This document shows positions 33,909 through 43,608 of a DNA stretch of 64,000 bases, one piece after another (the stretch's first letter is position 1; each line of letters opens with the position of its first letter). Where the stretch lies: positions 248,001-312,000 of the forward strand of contig NZ_VKNW01000003.1 of the NCBI RefSeq assembly GCF_007474535.1, in the 5' to 3' direction. This stretch comes from Chryseobacterium echinoideorum (GTDB lineage: Bacteria; Bacteroidota; Bacteroidia; Flavobacteriales; Weeksellaceae). Below the pieces are notes generated by a model. It saw only the letters and a program-made list of their open reading frames with translations. It was not told where the DNA came from and ran no database searches. The position numbers and the translations under genes are program-made.

Positions 33909-36900
33909 ATGAAAAAATTTCTACTCAGTTTAGTATTAATATTTTTGTCATTCAGTTCTCTCTTTGCCCAAAGGGATACCGAACACTGGATTGCACCCTA
34001 TTATTATTCTGCCACATATACACAGGCTCTGTATTTATCTACTGATTCTGTTACACCGTTTGACGTAACAATTTACAGCAATAATGCTGTTTTGCCTGGT
34101 GGAGTTGTAACGATCAGTAAAGGTAACCCTGTTGTTTTTCAGGTACCCAATACTTATATCGCAACTAACTCTGCATCAGATGCATTCAATGTAATATCAA
34201 AAGGATTGTATCTGAACGGAACAAAACCATTTTTTTGTACTATGAGAATGGTAAGTTTGACCACACACGCAGAGATTGTAACCAGTAAAGGAAAGGCTGG
34301 GATTGGAAAATTATTTTATGTTGCTAATACTCCATCTACCGCTACCTTTAACACATTTACATCCGGAATTCTTGCTACAGAGAACAATACTGTGGTAACC
34401 GTTACGTGGAACGGAAGTATTACATTTATTGGAGCTCCTACAGGTCTTGGAAATACACATACTGTTACTTTAAATAAAGGAGAGTCTTTTATATTTGCCG
34501 GAAATACAACAGGAACTGCTCCATTTATGGGAGCAAAGATTGTTTCTGATAAACCTATAACACTCACAAACGGAAATGTGAACGGTAATTTCGGTGCCAG
34601 TACTGCTGCAGGATCCGACGCCATATTAGACCAATCCGTTCCTGTAGAAAGACTAGGAAGCACTTTTGCAATGGTAAGAACAAGATCCAGCACCTCTGAT
34701 TTGGAAGGAGCCATCGTTATTGCTACTGAAAATAACACTCAGGTTTTTCTAAACGGATCCGGACTAGCTGTAGCCACTTTAAACGAAGGACAATGGTATA
34801 GAATTTCAGGAGACAACTATTTACAACAGGGAACCTCTGATCATTATAATATGTTGGTATCAACATCTAAAAATGTATATTTATATCAACTCGTTTCTGT
34901 GAATAACAACAGCGCAACTTGCGGTTTTAATTATATCCCGCCATTAAACTGTTTTCTTCCAAGAAAAATTGATGAGATTCCTCTTATTAATGAAATGCCG
35001 CTGAATAATTCTAGTTCTACTCCTGGCGGAACATTAATTAAATTAAATATTCTAACCGAAACTGGTGCTACTGTTTTAGTTAATAATACACCTCCGACTG
35101 CAGCCCAGGGACCCTATCCACTTACAGGTAACACAGCGTGGGTAACATATGCTATAGAAGGCGTAGCAGGAAATTTGGTAATTGAATCTACAAAAGCTGT
35201 AACTGCAGGGATCAACGGAGGTTATTCAACCTCAGGATACGGAGGTTATTTCGCAGGATTCTCTTCTATTCCTATTATTGCTAAACAAATAGGAGACTGT
35301 ATACCGGGAATTGTGCTTGAAGTAGATGACAGTTATGAAACTTATCAATGGTATCTAAATGGCGCTCCGGTTGCAGGAGCTACATCGCATACACTTACAC
35401 CAACAGTGGCCGGTAATTATACCGTGAAAGTAACGATGGGTACATGTCCTCCGGTTACGACACCTGTCTATAAAGTTTTTAGCTGTTTACAACAAACAAC
35501 AAAAACACTTTTTATTTGCGGTGCCAAAACAATTACCCCTACTTTTAGCAACTCATCACAGGCATTACAGCCAAGTTCTGTACAAATTCTGACTCAACCA
35601 ACCAATGGTACAGCAACTTTGAACCCAAATACAGGTGTTATCACTTATATTCCAAATCCTGGAAATCCTCCTGGAACAACAGATGTAATTGTTTACAAAT
35701 TCTGTGGAAACTCTACTGAGTTTGTTGACTGTGAGCAAGTGACTCTAAACTTAAATCTGGTGCCGTTTGTAGTAAACGATCGTACTATTTACGCTTGTCA
35801 GTATGCCGGTAAAGGATATTTTGATCTTACAACCGCTACGGTAACCGATGGTGTAGTACAGACTACAAAGAAATTTTATCCTACTTTGGCAGACCTTAAT
35901 GCCGGAAGCAATCAGATTAGTAACCCTACCAACTATTTTTCGGGAGCTGGATCTGTATATGTAAATGTAACTACTGCTGAAGGTTGTGTTGGAAATGCAA
36001 AAATCACATTAGATTTTTATCCTACACCAGTTGTTAATGAAGCAACTCTGACAGAATGCTTTATTGAAAATAATGAAACTAAGGGTAAATTTAATTTAAC
36101 AGCAGCGAATGTAACGGCAGAAAGTCCGGTAACAAAAAAATTCTATCCTACTTTTACAGATGCAAGCAATGGTACGAATGAAATTACAACATTTTTAGAC
36201 AACTACATTTCTCCAAATGGAGCTGTATATGTAAGAGTTTTCAATTCTAATGACTGTTATGCAATAGCAAAAATTAATCTTGTGGTAACTCCACCGAACA
36301 GATCTACAGTTTTAAAAAATAAATACATCTGTATTGATGACCGAACTACTTTAGACGCAGGACCTGGCTATCAGTCTTATTTGTGGAGCAATGGAGCAAC
36401 CACTCAGTCTATTCAGGGAGTTGGAGTTGGTGATTACTGGGTAATGTTACAAAGTAACGGATGCTATGTAACACAGCCTGTAAGCGTTAAAAAAGCAGAA
36501 GATCCGGTAATTACATCTATTGAGATTTCAAACAATACCGCTACTGTAATGGTAAATGGCGGAACTGCACCTTACAAATATTCTGTAGACGGAACTACTA
36601 ATTGGCAGGATTCTAATGTATTTACTAATTTATCAAGAGGTCAGCACACTTTCTTTGTAAAAGACTCGTTCGAGTGTGCCCCTATTTCGGTTGAAATTAC
36701 AATTCCAAACTTAGTAAATGCAATCACACCAAATGGTGACAGAGTAAACGATTATGTTGATTATAAAGAATTAGCTTATAAAGAAAACCTTACGTTTACA
36801 GTATATGACAGATATGGTAACCTTATTTTCAAAGGTGACAAGTTTAATAATTACAGATGGGACGGAACTCATCAGGACAAAAAAATCCTTACAGGTACAT

Positions 36901-36989
36901 ATTGGTATCACATTAACTGGAATGAGCCAAATGCTGCGAAAACTCCAATAAAATACACTGGTTGGATTTTAGTGAAAAATAGAGAATAG
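33909..36989 (+). CDS. T9SS type-B cargo with IgGFc-binding-like N-terminus (array member B)
   Basis: The 1026-aa paralogue has a signal peptide of about 20 residues ending LFAQ, then RDTEHWIAPYY opening the IgGFc-binding-like domain. This includes NVTSKGKAGIGK-like VTSKGKAGIGK, ATENNT, KPITLTNGNVNG and YLYQLVSVNN. An Ig-like module (YQWYLNGAPVAGATSH) follows at about 480. Then come repeats with a PTF/YPTLAD pattern and LDAGPGYQSYLWSNGATTQS, and the sorting domain from about 935 (NAITPNGDRVNDYVDY to ILVKNRE). It is closest to member C; both have WIAPYY rather than the WFAPM of A and D. Single-copy repeat units make it shorter than A. Confidence 0.88.
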   Translation: MKKFLLSLVLIFLSFSSLFAQRDTEHWIAPYYYSATYTQALYLSTDSVTPFDVTIYSNNAVLPGGVVTISKGNPVVFQVPNTYIATNSASDAFNVISKGLYLNGTKPFFCTMRMVSLTTHAEIVTSKGKAGIGKLFYVANTPSTATFNTFTSGILATENNTVVTVTWNGSITFIGAPTGLGNTHTVTLNKGESFIFAGNTTGTAPFMGAKIVSDKPITLTNGNVNGNFGASTAAGSDAILDQSVPVERLGSTFAMVRTRSSTSDLEGAIVIATENNTQVFLNGSGLAVATLNEGQWYRISGDNYLQQGTSDHYNMLVSTSKNVYLYQLVSVNNNSATCGFNYIPPLNCFLPRKIDEIPLINEMPLNNSSSTPGGTLIKLNILTETGATVLVNNTPPTAAQGPYPLTGNTAWVTYAIEGVAGNLVIESTKAVTAGINGGYSTSGYGGYFAGFSSIPIIAKQIGDCIPGIVLEVDDSYETYQWYLNGAPVAGATSHTLTPTVAGNYTVKVTMGTCPPVTTPVYKVFSCLQQTTKTLFICGAKTITPTFSNSSQALQPSSVQILTQPTNGTATLNPNTGVITYIPNPGNPPGTTDVIVYKFCGNSTEFVDCEQVTLNLNLVPFVVNDRTIYACQYAGKGYFDLTTATVTDGVVQTTKKFYPTLADLNAGSNQISNPTNYFSGAGSVYVNVTTAEGCVGNAKITLDFYPTPVVNEATLTECFIENNETKGKFNLTAANVTAESPVTKKFYPTFTDASNGTNEITTFLDNYISPNGAVYVRVFNSNDCYAIAKINLVVTPPNRSTVLKNKYICIDDRTTLDAGPGYQSYLWSNGATTQSIQGVGVGDYWVMLQSNGCYVTQPVSVKKAEDPVITSIEISNNTATVMVNGGTAPYKYSVDGTTNWQDSNVFTNLSRGQHTFFVKDSFECAPISVEITIPNLVNAITPNGDRVNDYVDYKELAYKENLTFTVYDRYGNLIFKGDKFNNYRWDGTHQDKKILTGTYWYHINWNEPNAAKTPIKYTGWILVKNRE

Positions 36990-37012
36990 ATACTGAATAA
37001 TTAAATCTTCAA

Positions 37013-37045
37013 AATACCACAATATAACAATTGTGGTATTTTTTT
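37013..37045 (+). terminator. Terminator after array gene B
   Basis: AATACCACAA / TTGTGGTATT with an 8-nt loop and seven T. Confidence 0.85.
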
Positions 37046-37073
37046 GATTGAGACTGAATATTTGTACACTTAT

Positions 37074-37107
37074 TTTGTAATATATCTAAATTTTTCTTTT
37101 ATTTTTG
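37074..37107 (+). promoter_or_regulatory. Promoter of array gene C
   Basis: TTTG (37074-37077), 22 nt, TATTTTTG (37100-37107), then ATCCTAATTCT (37113-37123), as before gene B. Confidence 0.58.
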
Positions 37108-37128
37108 CAATAATCCTAATTCTACATT

Positions 37129-39966
37129 ATGAAAAAATTTCTACTTATTTTTTTACTTTTTATTTTAGGGAGCAATTTAGCTTTCGCTCAGCGAGATACA
37201 GATCACTGGATTGCGCCTTATTATGAATCTACCTCCTATTCAGGAAGAATGCTGTATCTTTCAACAGATTCAGTACAGCCCTTCGATGTTACTATATACA
37301 GTAATAATATCGCTCGTGGCACAGTAACCATCAGTAAAGGATCACCTCAGACCTTTACCGTATCTCAAGCGTTTATTAGCGCATCAAGTACAAGTGAAGC
37401 ATTTGCGGTAATCAACAAAGGGCTTTATCTAAAAGGTGAAAAACCATTTTACTGTACTCTGAGAATTGCAAGCAGCACTACCCACGCTGAGATTGTTACC
37501 AGTAAAGGAAAAGCTGGTATCGGAAAAGAATTTTTTGTGGCTACGACTCCTTCACCTTTCAACAGCTCAAGCAACAATTTCACAGCGGGCGTTTTAGCGA
37601 CAGAAGATAATACCAATGTTACAGTTACATGGAGCCCTACTGCAAATATTACATTTATTGGCGCAACTCCGGCAACTAATACTCATACCTTTACTTTAAA
37701 TAAAGGTCAGTCATTTATTTTTGCAGGTTCAGGAAATCCCGCCTCCAACATGTCTCTTTTTACCGGGGCAAAAATTGTTTCAGATAAACCTATTACCTTA
37801 ACTAATGGAAACATTAATGGTAATTTCGGAACAGGATCATCCAGTGGTTCGGATTCTATTCTAGATCAGTCTGTTCCTTTAGACAGACTTGGGAATACTT
37901 TCGCAATGGTAAGAACCAGATCTGCTACCGCTAATGATATTGAAGGAGGACTGATTATTGCTACAGAGAATGGCACTCAAGTTTATTTAAACGGATCTCT
38001 AACTCCTGCTGCTACTTTGGATCAGGGTGAGTCATACAGAATATCCGGAAGTAATTATATCAATCAGGGTTCAGGTCACAGCAATATGTTTATCAGCTCA
38101 ACGAAAAATATATATCTATACCAGTTTGTTTCTGTAAATAACAGTAATGCAACCTGTGGTTTCAATTATATTCCGCCATTAAACTGTTTTTTACCTAGAA
38201 AAATTGATGAAATTGGGAAAATAAATGAAATGCCTGCCGGAACAGGAGGTACGAGTACAACCCCATCAGGAACAATTATTAAATTAAATATTCTTACTGA
38301 AGCAGGTGCAACAGTAACGGTAAACAATGTTGCCCCTACACCGGCACAAGGTCCTTTTACAGTAACCGGAAATACAAACTGGGTTACATATAGTCTAGAA
38401 GGAGTTACAGGAAATGTAACGGTTGTATCTGATAAAGCAGTTACGGCAGGAATCAACGGAGGATTCAGTACTGCGGGATATGGTGGATATTTTGCAGGAT
38501 TCTCATCAATTCCTTTGATTGCAAAACAAACCGGGGACTGTATTCCTGGATTGGTTCTTGAAGTGGATGACAGCTATGATACTTATCAATGGTTTAGAAA
38601 TGATGTTCCTATTCCGGGAGCCAACAGCAACTCATACACACCTACGCAATCTGGTAATTATACCGTAAGAATTACTGTAGGATCATGTTTGCCTGCAACA
38701 ACACCCGTATATAAAGTATTTACTTGTTTAGAAGAAACAACGCAGACTAAAACAGTTTGTGAAGGTTATCTGAATATCGTCCCGCAATTCACCACATCAT
38801 CACAAACATTTGTTCCAAGTACAGTACAGATTGTAACACCTCCTGCTAATGGAACAGCATTGGTAAATTCCACCACAGGAGTGATTTCTTATACACCAAA
38901 TTTTGGTTTTGCAGGTAATGATACCATTGTATATAAATTCTGTGGAAACAATCCTGAATTTGTAGATTGTGAGGAAATTACTCTTACTTTAACAGTAAGC
39001 GAAAGCCCAGTGGTAAATGAGGCGACTTTAAGAGTATGTTTCCTTGAAGATAATATTGCTACAGGATTATTTGATCTGACTCAGGCAAATGTGACTATAC
39101 AGCCTGGGGTTACGAAAAGTTATTATCCTTCGTTAACTGATGCTAACAACCAAACCAACGAAATAACTAACGCAGACAATTATATTGCTCCAAATGGTGT
39201 TGTCTATATAAGAGTAAGCAATGCAAACGGATGTTACCGGGTTGCAAAAGTAACTTTAATTGTATTTCCGCCAACTCAGTCTACTGTTTTAGAAGATAAA
39301 GTAATTTGTATGGAAACTACAACTACTCTGGATGCAGGACCTGGCTTTAACGGTTATGAATGGAGTACAGGTGCAACGACACAAACTATCAGTAATGTTG
39401 GAGTAGGTACCTATTGGGTAAAACTAAAAACCGGAGATTGTGTAACCAAACAAATGGTAAAAGTTTATGCTTCCGAGCAGCCTGTCATTTCAAGCATTGA
39501 TATTTCAACCAATAATATTACCGTGAATGTTGCGGGAGGTGTTGCTCCTTACGAATATTCTATCGACAATATAAATTGGCAAACATCTAATGTATTTACC
39601 GATTTATCAAGAGGAGATCTAAAGGTATATGTAAGAGACACATTCAATTGCGTTCCAATTGAGGTTAATATTACGATTCCAAATATCGTTAATGTAATTA
39701 CACCAAACTCTGACGGAGTAAACGATGTATTAGATTATTCTTCGCTGTCAAACAAACCCAATCTTGTGTTTGATATTTTTGACAGATACGGAAACAGAAT
39801 TCATCAGGGTAACAAAGAAAACGGATACAAATGGGAGGGTACCACGAATGGCAAAAAGAGAGTTTCTACAGGAAATTACTGGTACAGTATCAGCTGGAAC
39901 GAAAATAACAAAAACCAGACTCCAATTAAATTCCAGGGTTGGATCTTGGTAAAAAACAGAGAATAA
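37129..39966 (+). CDS. T9SS type-B cargo with IgGFc-binding-like N-terminus (array member C)
   Basis: This 945-aa protein is the shortest of the four. Its signal peptide ends in AFAQ, followed by RDTDHWIAPYYESTSY. The N-terminal half parallels member B almost block by block (VTSKGKAGIGKEFF, FAMVRTRSAT, CGFNYIPPLNCFLPRKIDEI). The middle is shorter: Ig-like YQWFRNDVPIPGANS, then one YPSLTDANNQ repeat and LDAGPGFNGYEWSTGATTQT. The sorting domain starts at about 852 (NVITPNSDGVNDVLDY) and ends ILVKNRE. Close similarity to B, shared upstream sequence and adjacency indicate a recent duplication. Surface display or release is inferred from the sorting domain. Confidence 0.88.
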   Translation: MKKFLLIFLLFILGSNLAFAQRDTDHWIAPYYESTSYSGRMLYLSTDSVQPFDVTIYSNNIARGTVTISKGSPQTFTVSQAFISASSTSEAFAVINKGLYLKGEKPFYCTLRIASSTTHAEIVTSKGKAGIGKEFFVATTPSPFNSSSNNFTAGVLATEDNTNVTVTWSPTANITFIGATPATNTHTFTLNKGQSFIFAGSGNPASNMSLFTGAKIVSDKPITLTNGNINGNFGTGSSSGSDSILDQSVPLDRLGNTFAMVRTRSATANDIEGGLIIATENGTQVYLNGSLTPAATLDQGESYRISGSNYINQGSGHSNMFISSTKNIYLYQFVSVNNSNATCGFNYIPPLNCFLPRKIDEIGKINEMPAGTGGTSTTPSGTIIKLNILTEAGATVTVNNVAPTPAQGPFTVTGNTNWVTYSLEGVTGNVTVVSDKAVTAGINGGFSTAGYGGYFAGFSSIPLIAKQTGDCIPGLVLEVDDSYDTYQWFRNDVPIPGANSNSYTPTQSGNYTVRITVGSCLPATTPVYKVFTCLEETTQTKTVCEGYLNIVPQFTTSSQTFVPSTVQIVTPPANGTALVNSTTGVISYTPNFGFAGNDTIVYKFCGNNPEFVDCEEITLTLTVSESPVVNEATLRVCFLEDNIATGLFDLTQANVTIQPGVTKSYYPSLTDANNQTNEITNADNYIAPNGVVYIRVSNANGCYRVAKVTLIVFPPTQSTVLEDKVICMETTTTLDAGPGFNGYEWSTGATTQTISNVGVGTYWVKLKTGDCVTKQMVKVYASEQPVISSIDISTNNITVNVAGGVAPYEYSIDNINWQTSNVFTDLSRGDLKVYVRDTFNCVPIEVNITIPNIVNVITPNSDGVNDVLDYSSLSNKPNLVFDIFDRYGNRIHQGNKENGYKWEGTTNGKKRVSTGNYWYSISWNENNKNQTPIKFQGWILVKNRE

Positions 39967-39990
39967 TCAGTTTAAAATTTTTATTCACAT

Positions 39991-40020
39991 AAAAACCGCA
40001 ATATTTTTTGCGGTTTTTTT
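39991..40020 (+). terminator. Terminator after array gene C
   Basis: AAAAACCGCAA / TTGCGGTTTTT with a T-rich loop and a T-run. Confidence 0.88.
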
Positions 40021-40052
40021 ATTATTTTAAAAACAATACTACATTTTATTGT

Positions 40053-40060
40053 TAAATTTG
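40053..40060 (+). promoter_or_regulatory. -7 box of array gene D
   Basis: TAAATTTG, 19 bp before the ATG; no -33 match. Confidence 0.4.
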
Positions 40061-40079
40061 TGATAAACTCAAATTCGAT

Positions 40080-43000
40080 ATGAAGAAAATTCTATCTTTT
40101 TTTCTTATTTTTTATATATTCTCTACTACTCTGGCTCAGTTGGATAGAGAACACTGGTTTGCACCTATGGTAGATAGAACCGGAAATCCCAATCCATATC
40201 AAAAACTATACTTGTCTACCAACCGGACAACTCCCTTTCCGGTAAGTATCTACAATAATAACGTCTTAATAGGAACGGTAACCATCAGCAAAACAAATCC
40301 GCAAAAATTTGATGTTCTCAGAGATTACATCATTACGACTCAGCAATCAGATTTATTTACCCCAGGTACAAAAGGGCTTTATCTTCAGGCAGATTTTCCT
40401 TTTTATGCCAATCTCAGGTTTTCAGTGTTTAATCATGCCGAAATTATCACTTCAAAAGGTACAGCTGCAAAGGGGACTTCTTTTTATGCGGCATCTGCTC
40501 CTATCACGGTAAGTAATGGAATTCTCAATTTCATGACCAGTATACTGGCAACAGAAGATAATACTACTGTTACTATTTCAGGCTATAAACCAACCGTACA
40601 GTTTTCTAACGGAACAACCGGCATTACCAATCCTACTTTAACTTTCACCCTAAATAAAGGACAATCCTACATTCTGGACGGAATCGGTAATATTACAGGA
40701 AACTTTGATGGGTTTATTGGTGCCAAAATAGTTTCCACAAAACCAATAAATGTCACCAATGGAAATTTTAATGGTCAATATGCCGGGAATCAGCCTTTAA
40801 GCTCAGATATTTTGATGGATCAGTCGGTATCTGTAGCCCAGTTGGGAAATACCTTTGCTCTTGTAAAAGGTAACGGCAATATCGGAAGCAATATGGAAGG
40901 TGCGCTGGTTATCGCAACGGAAGACAATACAACCATCTTTGTCAACAACGAAATCTTGCCTATTGCTACCATCAATACAGGACAATATTTTGTTATTCCT
41001 GATTCTAAGTATATACTGCAGGGAAACGGTCATTACAACATGTATATTGTAAGCAACAAAAACGCTTATGTTTATCAAATGCTTGCAGGGGCCTCTACTA
41101 CAGGAAATGAAGTGGCAACCGGCGGATTTAATTTTATTCCCGGACTCAACTGCTATCTTCCCAAACAAATTGATGAGCTCGGATTCATTAATGAAAATTT
41201 TGTTCATACTAATGTAAATCCTTCAGGCATTCTTAATATACCGACCAAGCTCAATTTAATTACAGAAAAAGGTGCCGTAGTAAATGTAAACGGAGCTCCT
41301 CCGCCTGCAGGAACAGGACCTTTCGATATGACAGGAACAAACAACTGGGTTACTTATGGTATCCCAAACACCACCGGAACCATAACAATTACTTCAACCA
41401 AAGCCATTACAGCCGGAATCAATGCAGGAAGTGATGCCGTAGGATATGGGGGATTTTTTGCAGGGTTTCCAACGCAACCTGTTATTATAAAATCAGGTGG
41501 CGACTGCGTTCCGGGAATTGTCCTTACTGTAGATCCTATTATTTACGAAGCTTATCAATGGTACCGAAATGGAAGTATAATTACTGGTGCCACCTCTCCT
41601 ACTTTTACTCCAACACAATCGGGGTTTTATACATGCTCCGTAACGATGGGAAGCTGTGCTCCGCTTGTTACAGCGCAATACAAAGTCCTAAATTGTTTAA
41701 AACAAACTACTGAAACTTTAAATATATGTGATGTAAAGACTATCGTCCCTACCTTCAGTACCTCTACACAAACTCCGGTTGCTTCAACCGTTGCGATAAC
41801 TGCTCCACCTTCATTAGGAACTGCTACAATAAATACCGTAACGGGAGTTATTACCTATAATGCAACAAACCCTTCTGCCGGGGGAACAGATACCTTTACT
41901 TATACATTCTGCGGTAATGATCCCGATTTCCCTGATTGTGAATCTATAACAGTTACCATTAACATACAGCCGGTAACAGTTACCAATGCAACAATAACAG
42001 CATGTAATGTCAATAATGTGGGAATATTTGATCTGACTTCAGCAAATGTAACTACGAACACTCCTGTTGTGAAAACTTATTATACGAATCTGCTGGCTGC
42101 ACAAACAGAAAATGCTGCCGGAGAAATTACCAATCCGACTATTCATCCTGCACCAGCAGGAACTATTGTTTATGTTGTTGTTAAAAATCCTACGGGATGC
42201 AAAAATATTGCTCAGATTACTTTAAATTTATTTCCCCTAGCTGTTGTAAGCGCTGCAAACATAGGAATTCAGTGTGATGAGAATTTAGATGGAACAGTGA
42301 ATGTTGTTTTATCAGATATTACTCAGCAAATTCTTAATAATCCAACCTATTTTACAACCGTTAGATATTATGCTCAGCTTTCGGATGCTAATCTTGGCAA
42401 CAACAATACACTTCCAAATAACTGGAGCTTTAACACAAATACAACAATATATGTTCGCGTAGATTCTCCTGATGGATGTGCACCTGTCATTCAACCTATA
42501 AATTTTACGTTTGGAAGCAAACTAAGCCTGTTGACCAACCTGTTGGTGACCACTTATTGTGATGATGACTTGGACGGCAGCAAACAAGTCAATCTTTCTC
42601 AATTCATCAGTCAGTTTACTACAGATCCGCAGGTTTCTGTAAGCTATCACGCAACTTTAGCAGATGCAGAAAATGATGTTTCTCCTATTAATGGAACTGT
42701 CACTCTTACCGGAACACATACTTATTTTATTAGATTTGAAAAAGCAGGACTTTGTCCCGATGTCGCAACATTAAGAATCACTCTTAAAACCCCGAAAAAA
42801 TCTGATATTCTCACAGACCAGATCATTTGTGCAAAAACACAAACAACATTAGATGCCGGTTCCGGATTTACTGCTTATCTGTGGAGTACGGGAGCAACAA
42901 CTCAGTCTATTTCAAATGTAGCAGCAGGTAATTATTGGGTAGAACTGACGTTTGACGGATGTGTCTATAAACAATTTGTAAATGTATCAGAATCTATATT

Positions 43001-43499
43001 ACCGGTGATTACTACTATTGAAATTAACGGCTCTACCGTAACAATAGGTGTGAGCGGAGGAAATCCTGCTTACGAATATTCGCTTGATGGCTTTATTTGG
43101 CAATCTTCAAATGTTTTTACGAATGTAACCAGAGGAACGTACAACGTGTATGTAAGAGATTCTCTGAAATGTGAAATCGTAAAAGAAGAATTTGTGATCA
43201 TTGACCTGATTAATACGATTACTCCAAATGATGATGGCAGAAATGATGTAATCAATTATTCTTCTTTAATGAATAAGAAAAATCTGGAATTTAGAATTTT
43301 TGACCGATACGGAGCAGAAGTTTTCCGAGGTACACCCACCAATAAATTTACTTGGGATGGAAATATGAAAGGAAGACCGGTCCCTACTGCAACCTACTGG
43401 TATTTCATCAGCTGGACAGAACTTGGAGACGTAACCACCGTAAAATATTCAAGCTGGCTTTTGGTAAAACATAGAAACAATAGTCTTTGGGATAGGTAA
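40080..43499 (+). CDS. T9SS type-B cargo with IgGFc-binding-like N-terminus (array member D)
   Basis: The 1139-aa paralogue has a signal peptide ending LAQ, then LDREHWFAPMVDRTGN, which groups it with member A. The IgGFc-like domain has ATEDNT twice and YVYQMLAGAS. The Ig-like module YQWYRNGSIITGATS lies near 495. One copy of the unit that is doubled in A is present (QCDENLDGTVNV, NNTLPNNWSFNTNTTIYVRV), then LDAGSGFTAYLWSTGATTQS. The sorting domain starts near 1043 (NTITPNDDGRNDVINY). Unlike the other three, which stop at KNRE, it runs on to KHRNNSLWDR, a short extension. It ends the array; the next gene is a small secreted protein. Confidence 0.88.
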   Translation: MKKILSFFLIFYIFSTTLAQLDREHWFAPMVDRTGNPNPYQKLYLSTNRTTPFPVSIYNNNVLIGTVTISKTNPQKFDVLRDYIITTQQSDLFTPGTKGLYLQADFPFYANLRFSVFNHAEIITSKGTAAKGTSFYAASAPITVSNGILNFMTSILATEDNTTVTISGYKPTVQFSNGTTGITNPTLTFTLNKGQSYILDGIGNITGNFDGFIGAKIVSTKPINVTNGNFNGQYAGNQPLSSDILMDQSVSVAQLGNTFALVKGNGNIGSNMEGALVIATEDNTTIFVNNEILPIATINTGQYFVIPDSKYILQGNGHYNMYIVSNKNAYVYQMLAGASTTGNEVATGGFNFIPGLNCYLPKQIDELGFINENFVHTNVNPSGILNIPTKLNLITEKGAVVNVNGAPPPAGTGPFDMTGTNNWVTYGIPNTTGTITITSTKAITAGINAGSDAVGYGGFFAGFPTQPVIIKSGGDCVPGIVLTVDPIIYEAYQWYRNGSIITGATSPTFTPTQSGFYTCSVTMGSCAPLVTAQYKVLNCLKQTTETLNICDVKTIVPTFSTSTQTPVASTVAITAPPSLGTATINTVTGVITYNATNPSAGGTDTFTYTFCGNDPDFPDCESITVTINIQPVTVTNATITACNVNNVGIFDLTSANVTTNTPVVKTYYTNLLAAQTENAAGEITNPTIHPAPAGTIVYVVVKNPTGCKNIAQITLNLFPLAVVSAANIGIQCDENLDGTVNVVLSDITQQILNNPTYFTTVRYYAQLSDANLGNNNTLPNNWSFNTNTTIYVRVDSPDGCAPVIQPINFTFGSKLSLLTNLLVTTYCDDDLDGSKQVNLSQFISQFTTDPQVSVSYHATLADAENDVSPINGTVTLTGTHTYFIRFEKAGLCPDVATLRITLKTPKKSDILTDQIICAKTQTTLDAGSGFTAYLWSTGATTQSISNVAAGNYWVELTFDGCVYKQFVNVSESILPVITTIEINGSTVTIGVSGGNPAYEYSLDGFIWQSSNVFTNVTRGTYNVYVRDSLKCEIVKEEFVIIDLINTITPNDDGRNDVINYSSLMNKKNLEFRIFDRYGAEVFRGTPTNKFTWDGNMKGRPVPTATYWYFISWTELGDVTTVKYSSWLLVKHRNNSLWDR

Positions 43500-43584
43500 A
43501 TTTATAACATTCCTTAACAGTTTATTTTAAAGTTTAATAAAATTTTAACCCTTCAATTGAAGAATATCAGTAAAGACTACTGTA

Positions 43585-43608
43585 ATCTTATGTACTTTTG
43601 CATAAGAT
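43585..43608. promoter_or_regulatory. 8-bp palindrome flanking a -7 box
   Basis: ATCTTATG-TACTTTTG-CATAAGAT: perfect 8-bp arms with the -7 element TACTTTTG (43593-43600) as the exact spacer. The arm ends at the base before the ATG (43609). A repressor bound here would block the promoter. Confidence 0.5.

Noticed and set aside
29671..43499. Contractile injection, toxin or polymorphic-effector locus
   Set aside because: The large proteins have T9SS sorting domains and adhesin-type repeats; no toxin domain, immunity gene or injection-machinery gene is present.
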